Positions 7,704 to 16,372 of a stretch of DNA of 64,000 bases are shown one piece after another. This DNA is from Candidatus Pantoea floridensis (GTDB lineage: Bacteria; Pseudomonadota; Gammaproteobacteria; Enterobacterales; Enterobacteriaceae). Each line of letters opens with the position of its first letter. Position 1 is the stretch's first letter. A model generated the notes under the pieces. It was not told the origin of the DNA. It was given only the letters and a program-made list of their open reading frames with translations, and did no database searches. A program made the translations under genes and the position numbers. Location of the stretch: assembly GCF_900215435.1 (NCBI RefSeq), contig NZ_OCMY01000001.1, positions 4,092,001 to 4,156,000 on the forward strand, in the 5' to 3' direction.

Positions 7704-9449
7704 ATGACGTACCTGTTTAACCAACCCTCAGCCTTCGCCGCTGAGCTGATTGAAGGCTTTATCGCCGCCAATGCCGATAAAGTGCGTCAGGTTACTGGCG
7801 GCGTGGTGCGCAGTACCCGTAGCGAGCCGAACACTGTGGCGGTAATTGTCGGCGGCGGATCGGGCCACTATCCGGCGTTTGCTGGATTGGTTGGACAAGG
7901 CCTGGCACACGGCGCGGCGATGGGCAATTTATTCGCTTCGCCCTCGGCGCAGCAAATCTACAACGTTGCACGTGCGGCGCATAACGGTGCTGGCGTGCTG
8001 CTGATGTTCGGCAACTATGCGGGTGATGTTTTGCACTTTGGCCAAGCCTGCGAACGTTTACGGGCGGAAGGCATCGCCTGTGACGTGCTGGCGGTCACCG
8101 ACGATATCTCCAGCGCGGGTAAAGAAGAGCTGGAAAAGCGTCGCGGCGTGGCAGGCGATCTTTGCGTCTTTAAAGCCGCCTGCGCCGCTGCTGAAGCGGG
8201 GCACGATTTGGCCGCCGTGGTAAAACTGGCACAGCACGCGAATCAACGCACCCGGACCTTTGGCGTGGCGTTTGCCGGTTGTACTCTGCCAGGCGCATCG
8301 CATCCGCTGTTTGAAGTGGAAAAAGGGCGCATGGCGCTGGGATTAGGTATTCACGGCGAGCCGGGCATTAAAGAGACCGACATGCCGAGCGCAGATGAGT
8401 TAGCGGAGATCTTCGTTGAGCGCCTGCTCAATGAATTACCCGTTGATATAAAGCAAGCTGAAGGTCAGCGCGTGGCAGTGATCCTCAACGGTTTGGGCTC
8501 GGTGAAATATGAAGAGCTGTTTGTGGTTTATCGCCGCGTCGCGCAGCTGCTGGACGCAGCAAAAGTGCAGATTGTCGAACCTGACGTCGGCGAATTTGTC
8601 ACCAGTTTTAATATGGCTGGCGCGTCACTGACGTTGATGTGGCTGGATGAAACGCTGGAAACCCTGTGGCGTGCGCCAACCAATACGCCAGCCTATCGCA
8701 AAGGTAGCGTGCTGGTTGCAGAACCCCTGAGCGCCACGGAGCGAGAGGAAAGCCGTGAAGAAGCCTTGCCTGCCGCGACCGCTGAATCGCAGGAAAGCGC
8801 CAAACGCGTTCTGCAACTGCTGGAATCAGTGGCCGATATGTTACAACGTAACGCAAAGCGGCTTGGCGACATTGATGCGGTCGCTGGTGATGGCGACCAC
8901 GGTATTGGTATGGAGCGTGGCGTGCTGGGCGCAGTAGCAAAGGCGCGTGACGTTGCCGCGCGCGGTGCGGGTGCTGGCAGTTTACTGTGCCGGGCGGCAG
9001 ATGCCTGGGCTGATAACGCCGGCGGCACGTCTGGCGCATTGTGGGGCGTAGCACTCACCGCATTAGGCACTGCGCTGGGCGATCGTTTCACACCCGATGC
9101 GCAGCGCGTGGCAGCGGGTGTGCGTGCAGCCAAAGAAGGCATCATGCACTTTGGTAAAGCGCGCGTGGGTGACAAAACCATGGTTGATGTACTGGTGCCG
9201 TTTAGCGACAGCTTAAATGCGGCTGTTGCAGAAGGCGCATCGTTAACCGATGCCTGGCTGGCGGCGGCGCAGGTGGCAGACAAAGCCGCGCAGGATACCG
9301 CGCAGCTGGTACCAAAAATGGGCCGCGCACGTCCGCTGGCAGAAAAAAGCCTGGGCACACCCGACGCAGGCGCAATTTCACTCGCTTTAATCGTGAATAC
9401 CGTGGGCGATCTGCTAAAAGAACAGAGTACGTCTGAACAAGGAGTTTGA
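7704..9449 (+). CDS. Dihydroxyacetone-kinase family protein (DhaK-DhaL fusion), LerK/DerK-like erythrulose kinase candidate
   Basis: The 581-residue protein has an N-terminal DhaK domain (GGGSGHYPAFAG at 50-61; GLGIHGEPG with His217, the residue that binds the substrate carbonyl covalently in this family) and a C-terminal DhaL domain. DhaL starts near residue 365, with nucleotide-metal ligands D391, D396 and D398 in DIDAVAGDGDHG. The fused form uses ATP directly. Besides dihydroxyacetone and glyceraldehyde kinases, the family includes L- and D-erythrulose kinases of tetritol pathways. The TIM-like and RpiB-like isomerases encoded here are the partners needed to take L-erythrulose-1-phosphate to erythrose-4-phosphate, so an erythrulose kinase is favoured. 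AGGAG precedes the ATG. Confidence 0.9.
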   Translation: MTYLFNQPSAFAAELIEGFIAANADKVRQVTGGVVRSTRSEPNTVAVIVGGGSGHYPAFAGLVGQGLAHGAAMGNLFASPSAQQIYNVARAAHNGAGVLLMFGNYAGDVLHFGQACERLRAEGIACDVLAVTDDISSAGKEELEKRRGVAGDLCVFKAACAAAEAGHDLAAVVKLAQHANQRTRTFGVAFAGCTLPGASHPLFEVEKGRMALGLGIHGEPGIKETDMPSADELAEIFVERLLNELPVDIKQAEGQRVAVILNGLGSVKYEELFVVYRRVAQLLDAAKVQIVEPDVGEFVTSFNMAGASLTLMWLDETLETLWRAPTNTPAYRKGSVLVAEPLSATEREESREEALPAATAESQESAKRVLQLLESVADMLQRNAKRLGDIDAVAGDGDHGIGMERGVLGAVAKARDVAARGAGAGSLLCRAADAWADNAGGTSGALWGVALTALGTALGDRFTPDAQRVAAGVRAAKEGIMHFGKARVGDKTMVDVLVPFSDSLNAAVAEGASLTDAWLAAAQVADKAAQDTAQLVPKMGRARPLAEKSLGTPDAGAISLALIVNTVGDLLKEQSTSEQGV

Positions 9450-9452
9450 AGC

Positions 9453-10226
9453 ATGTCTCAGCCAAAAGTCTGGCTTGGCGTCAGTTTAAAAATGTACTTC
9501 GGTTATCAACAAACGCTGCAGTGGTGCCGCGATGTGGCAGCCATTGCCGGGCATCCGGCCGTGAAAAGCGGTGAAGTGGGTTTATTTGTCCTACCGACTT
9601 ATCCCGCCATTCCGGCAGTGGCTGAGATCTTTGCTAATACGACGGTGCGCTTCGGCGGTCAGGATGTTTGCCAGGCGGAGAACGGTGCATGGACCGGTGA
9701 AGTCAGCGCCAGCATGCTGCAAGAGTTGGGCTGTTCGCTAGCCGAAATTGGCCATGCGGAACGCCGTCGTCACTTCCATGAAGATAAAGCGCAAATCGCT
9801 GCCAAGGTTGCGATGTCGCTGCGCCACGGCATCACGCCCGTGCTGTGCATCGGTGAAGAACAGCAGGCGGATCCGCAGCAGGCGATCGCGCTGTGCGAGC
9901 AGCAGCTGGCCGAAGCCTTGTCTGACGCCGCGCAGCAGCGATTAAAAGGTGAAGTGTTCTTTGCCTACGAACCACAATGGGCAATCGGCGCGCCGCAGCC
10001 CGCGCCGGACAGCTACATCCGCGCGGTGTGCGCCGGCCTGCAGCAGCTCTCCACGCCGCCGGGTATCACGCTGAAAGTCATTTATGGCGGCAGCGCCGGT
10101 CCGGGGCTGATTCAACGCCTTGGTACAGACGTGAATGGCCTGTTCCTGGGACGTTTTGCTCACGATCCGCAAGCGTTGGCCCAAATTATTGAGGAAGCCA
10201 GCGTGTTGGCTCAGGAGCGCCGTTAA
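9453..10226 (+). CDS. Triosephosphate-isomerase-like protein, EryH/LerI-like (L-erythrulose-1-phosphate isomerase candidate)
   Basis: The 257-residue TIM-barrel enzyme keeps all catalytic positions of triosephosphate isomerase: Lys13 (SLKMYF), His101 (EIGHAERR) and Glu173 (AYEPQWAIG). It also has the phosphate-binding YGGSAGPG and GLFLGRFA segments. The N-terminus differs from housekeeping TpiA, and the gene lies between a Dak kinase and a sugar isomerase. In erythritol and erythrulose pathways such TIM paralogues (EryH, LerI) interconvert L-erythrulose-1-phosphate and D-erythrulose-4-phosphate. An AAGGAG site precedes the ATG. The stop overlaps the next start by one base (TAATG). Confidence 0.88.
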   Translation: MSQPKVWLGVSLKMYFGYQQTLQWCRDVAAIAGHPAVKSGEVGLFVLPTYPAIPAVAEIFANTTVRFGGQDVCQAENGAWTGEVSASMLQELGCSLAEIGHAERRRHFHEDKAQIAAKVAMSLRHGITPVLCIGEEQQADPQQAIALCEQQLAEALSDAAQQRLKGEVFFAYEPQWAIGAPQPAPDSYIRAVCAGLQQLSTPPGITLKVIYGGSAGPGLIQRLGTDVNGLFLGRFAHDPQALAQIIEEASVLAQERR

Positions 10227-11035
10227 TGAGCCGGATAGGACTCAGCACCTACGCTTTTTTCTGGCGCATGTCGTCAAAAGTAGCCAACCCGCTGACGTTG
10301 GAGCAGATGCTACAGCAGACCGCGGACCTCGATATCTCGGTGTTTCAAATTTGCGACTATCCGGCGATTGAAAGCTGGTCCGACGCGCAGCTGCTTACGC
10401 TGCGTCAGCAGGCCGATGCGCTGGGTATTACGCTGGAATTAGGCACGCGTGGTCTGGCTACCGCCCATTTGCTGCGTTATCTGCATATGGCGGAAATTCT
10501 CGATGCTCACGTGGTGCGCTCGATGTTTTATACCGCCGATCATCGCCCGTCGCTGGATGAAGCCACCAATCTGATTGCTGCCGTGTTACCTGATTTCGCC
10601 CGCCAGCAGGTGCGTCTCTGCCTGGAGACGTACGAGCAGGTCAATAGCGGCGTGATGATGTCGGTCATCAATAAGTTCCTGTCGCCGTGGCTGGGCGTGT
10701 GTCTCGATCCCGCCAACTGTGTCGCTGGGCTGGAGCTGCCGGAGCAGGTGATCGCCAACACCGCCGCGCGCGTCGGCAATCTGCACATTAAAGACTTTGC
10801 CTTCACGCGTCGTGATGGCTGGGTTGGCTTTACCTTTGCCGGCTGCCCGATGGGCGAAGGTTTGCTGGATTACGATCGGATGATCGCCAGCGTGCGCCCG
10901 GTGGATAAAGGCATTAACCAAATCGTCGAACACTGGTTGCCGTGGCAAGAGGATGCTGCCGTGACCTGCGAGCGAGAAGCCGAATGGACTCGCCGCACCG
11001 TTGAATTCTTACGCAGTAAACAAAATCAGGAGTAA
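10226..11035 (+). CDS. Sugar-phosphate isomerase/epimerase, AP-endonuclease-2-type TIM barrel, EryC-like candidate
   Basis: The 269-residue product starts MSRIGLSTYAFFWR. Metal ligands typical of the xylose-isomerase-like barrel are visible in CLETYEQ (Glu), GVCLDPANC (Asp), NLHIKDF (His) and VEHWLPW (Glu). The family epimerises or isomerises sugars and ketose phosphates. In Brucella erythritol catabolism an enzyme of this fold (EryC) racemises a tetrulose phosphate. Next to a TIM-like and an RpiB-like isomerase, a similar epimerase step is the best guess. It could instead act on a free tetrulose or on an intermediate of the NAD enzyme that follows. Confidence 0.82.
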   Translation: MSRIGLSTYAFFWRMSSKVANPLTLEQMLQQTADLDISVFQICDYPAIESWSDAQLLTLRQQADALGITLELGTRGLATAHLLRYLHMAEILDAHVVRSMFYTADHRPSLDEATNLIAAVLPDFARQQVRLCLETYEQVNSGVMMSVINKFLSPWLGVCLDPANCVAGLELPEQVIANTAARVGNLHIKDFAFTRRDGWVGFTFAGCPMGEGLLDYDRMIASVRPVDKGINQIVEHWLPWQEDAAVTCEREAEWTRRTVEFLRSKQNQE

Positions 11036-11039
11036 CAAC

Positions 11040-11897
11040 ATGAGCGTGCAACTGAAAACCATCACCGTGATAGGTGCCGGCGGTAAAATGGGTATGCGTA
11101 TTTCTGCCAACTTGCAGAAAAGCGATTACCAGGTGTTTTACTGTGAGAACTCACCAAAAGCGCAAGAACAGGTTAGCGCGCAGGGCCGCGAACTCTCTGA
11201 TGCCGCCTCCGTGGTGCCTTTAAGTGACGTGGTGATTCTGGCGGTACCGGATATCGTATTGGGAAAAGTCTCTGAAGGCGTGGTGCCACAGATGAAACCG
11301 GGCGCGATCCTGCTGACGCTGGATCCGGCTGCCGCGTACGCGAATTTGATCGCCCATCGTGATGGCATTGAATACGCGGTGGCGCATCCTTGCCATCCGT
11401 CGGTATTCCTTGAGCGTTATACCAAAGAAGAGCATGCGGATGCTTTCGGCGGCATCGCAGCCGTTCAGCACGTGGCGGCCTCGTACGAAAGCGGTTCCGA
11501 TGCGCAGAAAGCCGAGCTGAGCAAGGTGATCAGCGTGATGTACGGTCCGGTTGAGCACGTCCATTGGGTAACCGTGACGCAGCTGGCGTATCTGGAACCG
11601 ACGCTGGTGGAAACCGTCGCCTGCATGGTCGGTGCCTTCATGAAAGAAGCGTTGGACGAAACCGTGAAACACAGCGGCGTGCCGGAAGAAGCGGCCAAGG
11701 CGATGTTGTATGGTCATATTCAGATTGCGCTGGCCGTCGCCTTCCGTGCCACCAACCCGTTCTCCGATGCCTGCATGATCGCCATGGAATATGGGCGTGA
11801 GAAGATCGTTAAACCTGACTGGAAACAAATTTTCGATCAGAAAGAGCTGGATATCGTGATTGCCCGCATGCTGAAAATCGACGCTATCAAGCGCTAA
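11040..11897 (+). CDS. NAD(P)-dependent 6PGDH-like dehydrogenase, possibly of the apionate-oxidoisomerase group
   Basis: The 285-residue protein begins with a Rossmann motif (TVIGAGGKMGMRISANLQKSDY), then VVILAVPD and GAILLTLDPAAAY. An unusual AHPCHPSVF block follows, then an all-helical C-terminal half with LEPTLVETVACM and GHIQIALAV. It resembles proteins annotated as phosphogluconate dehydrogenase-like with a distinct C-terminal domain, the group that, as I recall, includes D-apionate oxidoisomerase. That link is from memory and not certain. The start at 11040 has AGGAG upstream and gives the Rossmann motif at the usual place. It ends the tetrulose operon, so it may feed a branched or acid sugar into the pathway. 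Confidence 0.8.
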   Translation: MSVQLKTITVIGAGGKMGMRISANLQKSDYQVFYCENSPKAQEQVSAQGRELSDAASVVPLSDVVILAVPDIVLGKVSEGVVPQMKPGAILLTLDPAAAYANLIAHRDGIEYAVAHPCHPSVFLERYTKEEHADAFGGIAAVQHVAASYESGSDAQKAELSKVISVMYGPVEHVHWVTVTQLAYLEPTLVETVACMVGAFMKEALDETVKHSGVPEEAAKAMLYGHIQIALAVAFRATNPFSDACMIAMEYGREKIVKPDWKQIFDQKELDIVIARMLKIDAIKR

Positions 11898-11993
11898 GCG
11901 TGATGCCCGATCGACTCGCGGCGCGGTTATCTGGCGAAGCGAGTCGTATCAATGATATAACTCCCTGCCTAAGTCACATCAAGCCGGTATTTT

Positions 11994-12042
11994 GTAGGGG
12001 CGCCATTCATGGCGACCAGGTGCGCATAAATGCGCACCCTAC
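11994..12042. repeat. Compound hairpin repeat of a REP-like family
   Basis: Two hairpins lie in tandem, CGCCAT-TC-ATGGCG and GGTGCGCAT-AA-ATGCGCACC, bracketed by GTAGGG at the left and CCCTAC at the right. The same modules recur at 2720 (GGTCGCC arms), 57319 (GGTGCGCA arms) and 62274-62340 (both kinds). This points to a dispersed intergenic element. It follows the 6PGDH-like gene and may attenuate readthrough into the regulator. Confidence 0.7.
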
Positions 12043-12093
12043 GTGGCGCGCTTGCAGCATCTTCGCATAACACCCAAACAAGACAGGTTACGG

Positions 12094-13062
12094 ATGGAAA
12101 AAAACACGCTCTCTCAGGACTCCGAACTGCTGACGGAAATTGCCGTCGCCTATTATCAGGACGAAATCACCCAGGAGGAGATTGCGCGTAAGTTTGGGAT
12201 TTCCCGTATCAAGGTTGGCCGCTTACTCAAACGCGCACGTGAAGAGGGCATCGTCGAAATTAATGTGCGTTATCACCCGGTGTTCAGCACCCGTCTCGAA
12301 CAACAGCTTCAAAATCGCTTCCCGCAACTGCAACGGGCGCTGATTGCGCTGGATCAGCCGGACCAGGAAGAGCAGCGTCGTCAGGTTGCCGCGCTGGTGT
12401 CGTCACATTTAGCGCAGTCGCTGAAAGACGACGCCATTGTCGCCGTTGGGCAAGGGCGCAATGTGGCTGCGGTTGCCGATCATCCCGGCCAGGTGCCGAC
12501 GCGCAATTGCCTGTTCATCAGCGGCATTGGCGGCACCCATCGTCCGGGGGATGCCATCAACGCAGATCACATCAGCCGTCGCATGGCGAAGAAATTTGGC
12601 GGCATCAGCGAAACGCTGTATGCGCCCGCCTATGTTGAGAATCGGGCGCTGCGTGATGCCTTTATGCAAAACGGCACCATCAAGGAAACGCTGGATCGTG
12701 CACGCAAAGCGGATGTGGCGCTGGTGGGCATCGGCGACATGAACGAAAACAGCTATATGGTCAAACTTGGCTGGTTTACGCCGCACGAAATCATTGATGC
12801 CAGCGTCAATCAGGGGGTAACCGGTGATGTGGCGGGCTATGACTTCTTCAATTCGCAGGGCCAGCACGTTGATACGGTGATGAACGACCGGGTTATTGGG
12901 CTCAGCATTGAAGAGTTACGCAAAATTCCCTGCGTGATTGCCATCGCTGCTGAAAATACCAAAGCGATGGCGATCCTCGGCGCACTGCGCACGGGGGCGA
13001 TTGATATTATTGCGACAACGGCGCAGAACATCCGCACGATTTTGAGTTTGTCGCAATCATAG
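12094..13062 (+). CDS. SorC/DeoR-type sugar-sensing transcriptional regulator
   Basis: The 322-residue protein has an N-terminal helix-turn-helix (EIAVAYYQDEITQEEIARKFGISRIKVGRLLKRAREEGIVEI, about residues 12-55). A C-terminal SorC sugar-binding domain follows (VAVGQGRNVAAVAD, FISGIGGTHRPGD, LVGIGDMNENSYMVKLGWFT, VTGDVAGYDFFNSQG). SorC regulators bind phosphorylated sugars, often as tetramers, and repress or activate adjacent operons. It lies directly after the tetrulose operon and probably controls the divergent promoter at 5922-6367. An in-frame extension back to 12043 would read through the hairpin repeat, so the ATG at 12094 is preferred. Confidence 0.9.
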   Translation: MEKNTLSQDSELLTEIAVAYYQDEITQEEIARKFGISRIKVGRLLKRAREEGIVEINVRYHPVFSTRLEQQLQNRFPQLQRALIALDQPDQEEQRRQVAALVSSHLAQSLKDDAIVAVGQGRNVAAVADHPGQVPTRNCLFISGIGGTHRPGDAINADHISRRMAKKFGGISETLYAPAYVENRALRDAFMQNGTIKETLDRARKADVALVGIGDMNENSYMVKLGWFTPHEIIDASVNQGVTGDVAGYDFFNSQGQHVDTVMNDRVIGLSIEELRKIPCVIAIAAENTKAMAILGALRTGAIDIIATTAQNIRTILSLSQS

Positions 13063-13068
13063 AACTGG

Positions 13069-13650
13069 CTAAACCGACAACCATTGCTGGGCGTCGCGTT
13101 TGATATTCTGCTCCAGTTCACTTCCACGAGTGGCAAATACCCGCTGTAATGGAAAGCCACTCAGCTCCAGCAAATAAGCCAGCGTTGCATACTCTCGCGG
13201 GTATTTCGCCACTCTGGCTGGGTCGATTTCCACCAGACCCTGCGGGAAGGTAAATGTCCCCATATCGTAAATGCTTTGGCGATGAACCAGTCGCCATACG
13301 CCATCGCGTTTTTCAGCCATATCATAAAAACGGTTATGGCATTCACAGCCGACATTCAGTTTTACATTCTCCGCAATAATCATCGCATTGGTTTCGAGGA
13401 TAGCTTTGGTGCCACCGGTGTTGAAGGCGATCATCGGCGTAGCGATCAGGTGCTTGGTGCGAAGATCGGATTTACCCATCCGCATCGAACCACTGACAAA
13501 CTCGCTTGCCAGCCCTTCAAACCAGGTAATTTCGATGGTGCCATCAGGGTGAAACAGCTCGCGTAATTGATCCCATTCGCCCAGATCGCGATGCATCCAA
13601 CCGTTCATAAGGTTATTGAGTTGCTGACGATCCTGAAGTTGGTCTTGCAT
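13069..13650 (-). CDS. NTF2-like (SnoaL-type) protein of unknown function
   Basis: The 193-residue product has the pattern of an NTF2-like cone fold: LNNLMNGWMHRDLGEWDQLRELFHPDGTIEITWFEG, then HLIATPMI and RFYDMAEKRDGVWRLVHRQSIYDMGTF. This resembles the SnoaL_4-type proteins found with dioxygenases and dehydratases. AGGAG precedes the ATG at 13650. It converges closely on the SorC gene (6 bp apart) and is divergent from a LysR gene, which may regulate it. No specific reaction can be named. Confidence 0.75.
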   Translation of the reverse strand: MQDQLQDRQQLNNLMNGWMHRDLGEWDQLRELFHPDGTIEITWFEGLASEFVSGSMRMGKSDLRTKHLIATPMIAFNTGGTKAILETNAMIIAENVKLNVGCECHNRFYDMAEKRDGVWRLVHRQSIYDMGTFTFPQGLVEIDPARVAKYPREYATLAYLLELSGFPLQRVFATRGSELEQNIKRDAQQWLSV

Positions 13651-13758
13651 GTTGTTGCTCCTATTGGTTAACGGGGTTCAGTTTGTGCGCTGATAACGAT
13701 AAACTCAAATATATAGAATTTACGTATCAATCATTTTTAGTGATGGATGGAAGTGAAT

Positions 13759-14649
13759 ATGGAGTTACGTCATCTGCGTTATTTTTTAACGGTTGCCGAA
13801 GAGGGACATTTTGGCCGTGCGGCGGAACGGTTGAACATTGTTCAACCCGCTTTAAGTATGCAAATCAAAGCACTGGAGGCTGAGCTTGGCGGCCCTTTGT
13901 TTCTGCGTACCAGTCGTCGCGTTGAACTGACTGAGGCGGGATTGCTATTGCAGGCCGAGGCAGTGCGCACGCTGGAACAAGCCGAACACGCTCAGCGCGT
14001 GGTTAAACAGGCAATACGTGGGGAAATAGGGCGGGTACGCATTGGCTTTGCTGGCAATGCGGTATTTAGCGGAAGATTGATGCGCGATATACGCTCATTT
14101 CATCATGCCTATCCGCATGCTGAGCTGCAATGTCAGGAATTGGCACCACACCTGCAAAATGAGGCGATTAACAGCGGCATGCTCGATGTGGGTTACATGC
14201 CTGATTATCATCCGCAGCAGAATTCTGCGCTGGCGCATGAATTAATCGGAGAGTGGAATCGCGTTGTCGTGATGTCTAGCGATCATCCTTTGGCTGGAAA
14301 ACAGCGTCTGACCGTGGCGATGCTCGCGCATGAGCCTATGATCATGTACACAGCTCATCAGGTTGATTCACATTTAGATGCTGTTCTAGCTAGCCTACTG
14401 GGTGATGCGCTGAACATTGCATATCGCATTTCCAGTACGCTGAGCGTGCTCGCGATGGCTGGCGCGGGTCTGGGTATTGCATTGGTGCCAGCGCCATTAA
14501 CGCAGGTGGCGATCCCGGGCGTGGTTTATCGTGAGCTGGATGCACCCATGCTCACAGCGAATTTAATGATAGTCAGCCGTAAAAATGAGTGTAGCGGGGC
14601 CGTTTTAGCCTACCTCGCCACAGCCCGTGCAAACGCGTCCGAAGTATAA
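13759..14649 (+). CDS. LysR-family transcriptional regulator
   Basis: The product is 296 residues from ATG 13759, which has GGAAGTG just upstream; an in-frame ATG lies four codons earlier. The LysR helix-turn-helix is clear: MELRHLRYFLTVAEEGHFGRAAERLNIVQPALSMQIKALEAELG. An effector-binding domain follows (GRVRIGFAGNAVF, LDVGYMPDY, MAGAGLGIALVPAPL). LysR proteins usually control the divergent gene, here the NTF2-like gene. The next gene downstream is a peptide-type ABC ATPase 115 bp away, which carries its own palindrome, so it need not be in the same transcript. Confidence 0.9.
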   Translation: MELRHLRYFLTVAEEGHFGRAAERLNIVQPALSMQIKALEAELGGPLFLRTSRRVELTEAGLLLQAEAVRTLEQAEHAQRVVKQAIRGEIGRVRIGFAGNAVFSGRLMRDIRSFHHAYPHAELQCQELAPHLQNEAINSGMLDVGYMPDYHPQQNSALAHELIGEWNRVVVMSSDHPLAGKQRLTVAMLAHEPMIMYTAHQVDSHLDAVLASLLGDALNIAYRISSTLSVLAMAGAGLGIALVPAPLTQVAIPGVVYRELDAPMLTANLMIVSRKNECSGAVLAYLATARANASEV

Positions 14650-14721
14650 AGTCTGACGTGTTTTAAGGCTTATTCCGTCACGCGCAGTACCATAACCTAA
14701 TGGTCTTGTTCACCCTATCTT

Positions 14722-14735
14722 CAGGATATATCCTG
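14722..14735. promoter_or_regulatory. Perfect 14-bp palindrome upstream of ABC ATPase, shared with the 23.9-kb promoter
   Basis: CAGGATATATCCTG is a perfect inverted repeat 29 bp before the ATPase start. A 12-of-14 copy, CATGATATATCCTA, lies at 23890-23903 between the substrate-binding protein gene and the GntR gene. Both are probably bound by one regulator, most simply that GntR protein. Confidence 0.6.
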
Positions 14736-14764
14736 TATTTTTCCCTATTGAGAATCCCTGCCAG

Positions 14765-16372
14765 ATGAATAGCGCTCGCTTGCTGTCGGTTGAAAATCTT
14801 TCACTACAAACTCACGATCGGCGGCAGCTGGTGCAGAACGTCTCGTTTCATCTTGACCAGCGGGAAATACTGGCTCTGGTTGGCGAGTCGGGTTCTGGCA
14901 AAACCTTAACCTCCCTGGCGCTGATGAACTTGCTGCCTGCCGGTGTGCAGCAAAGTGGCGGTCGCGTGGTTTTCAATGGGGATCCGCTGGATGCACGCAA
15001 AACCCAATTACTGCGCGGATGCCGCATTGCCACGGTGTTTCAGGAGCCAATGACCAGCATGAATCCCACGCTGCGCATCGGTGAACAGATCGCCGAAGTG
15101 CTGGTGCGGCATCGGCAATTTAGCTGGAAGCAGGCCCAGCAGGAAGCGATTGCGCTGCTGGATCGCGTCGGTATCGTTAATCCGGCACAGCGAGCGCGCC
15201 AGTATATTCATCAATTATCGGGCGGTATGCGCCAACGCGTGATGATCGCCAGCGCTATCAGCGGACAGCCGGAATTGCTGATTGCGGATGAGCCGACCAC
15301 CGCCCTGGATGTCACCATTCAGGCGCAGATTCTGGCGCTGCTGCAAGAGCTGCAGCAAGAAATGGGGATGGGGATCTTATTGATCACCCACGATCTGTCC
15401 GTGGTGGCACGTTACGCCGATCGCGTGTGCGTAATGCAGCACGGGCAGCTGGTTGAGCAGGGAGCAGTACTCAATACGCTCAGCGCGCCACAACATCCTT
15501 ACACGCGTAAATTGATTGCCGCCTCGGCGGTGCAGATGCCGGAAGCCATAATAATGGCCGATCAGCCGCCGCTGCTGGTGCTACGTGATATCAGCAAAAG
15601 CTATCCGCTGCCGCGTCGCATGCCGCTGTGGCCAGCCAAACGCCAAACCGTTTTACACCCGGCTAATCTAACGATTGCGCAGGGCGAAATAGTCGGCTTG
15701 ATTGGTGAATCCGGCTCCGGAAAAACCACGCTGGGCAGCGCGGCGATTGGTTTGATTGCCGCAGATGCAGGCGAAGTGCATTTCCAGGGCCAGCATCTGC
15801 AAGGTCGCCAGCTAAATACGTTACGCCGTCACGCCCAGATTATCTTCCAGGATCCTTACGCGAGTCTTAACCCCAAAATTTCGGTGGGTGAACAGATTGC
15901 CGAGCCGCTGCGCGTATGGCACTTGCGACAAGGCGCTGCGGTGGATGAGCGGGTAAAAGAGTTGCTGATGTTAGTGGGGTTGAAAGCGGAACATGCGCAT
16001 CGTTTACCAGGGGCATTTTCCGGCGGTCAGCGCCAGCGTATTGCGATTGCACGCGCGCTGGCAATGGAGCCGAAGCTGCTGGTGGCGGATGAAGCGGTTG
16101 CTGCGCTGGATTTATCGGTACGCGGGCAGATTCTGGCGCTGTTTAATACGCTACGGCACAAGTTGGGATTATCGGTGCTGTTTATCAGCCACGATCTCAG
16201 CGCGGTACGGCAGCTGTGCGATCGGGTCGTGGTGATGTATCACGGTGAAATCGTGGAGTCGGGCATAACGGCGAACGTGATCAACCATCCGCAGAACCAC
16301 TACACGCAGCAATTGCTGGCGGCAGCGCCGGATGTCCAGCAGGCGCTGGCGCAACGATCAGCTGCCGTGTAG
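14765..16372 (+). CDS. Peptide-type ABC importer ATPase, DppD-DppF fusion, transporter 1
   Basis: The 535-residue protein joins two Dpp/Opp-family nucleotide-binding domains. The first has GESGSGKT at 40-47, LSGGMRQRV and [12 protein letters not shown]. The second has a second [17 protein letters not shown] and [12 protein letters not shown]. One such fused chain can power a two-permease importer. It lies convergent to the operon for a binding protein and two permeases (20546-23809), which has no ATPase of its own, and a matching palindrome precedes both units. It is therefore probably their missing ATPase. Its 3' end overlaps the rhodanese gene tail to tail by 15 bp. Confidence 0.93.
   Translation: MNSARLLSVENLSLQTHDRRQLVQNVSFHLDQREILALVGESGSGKTLTSLALMNLLPAGVQQSGGRVVFNGDPLDARKTQLLRGCRIATVFQEPMTSMNPTLRIGEQIAEVLVRHRQFSWKQAQQEAIALLDRVGIVNPAQRARQYIHQLSGGMRQRVMIASAISGQPELLIADEPTTALDVTIQAQILALLQELQQEMGMGILLITHDLSVVARYADRVCVMQHGQLVEQGAVLNTLSAPQHPYTRKLIAASAVQMPEAIIMADQPPLLVLRDISKSYPLPRRMPLWPAKRQTVLHPANLTIAQGEIVGLIGESGSGKTTLGSAAIGLIAADAGEVHFQGQHLQGRQLNTLRRHAQIIFQDPYASLNPKISVGEQIAEPLRVWHLRQGAAVDERVKELLMLVGLKAEHAHRLPGAFSGGQRQRIAIARALAMEPKLLVADEAVAALDLSVRGQILALFNTLRHKLGLSVLFISHDLSAVRQLCDRVVVMYHGEIVESGITANVINHPQNHYTQQLLAAAPDVQQALAQRSAAV

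Noticed and set aside
8693..9454. 253-codon minus-strand ORF opposite the Dak-type kinase
   Set aside because: It is an Ala/Ser-rich antisense shadow with no family resemblance or ribosome site.
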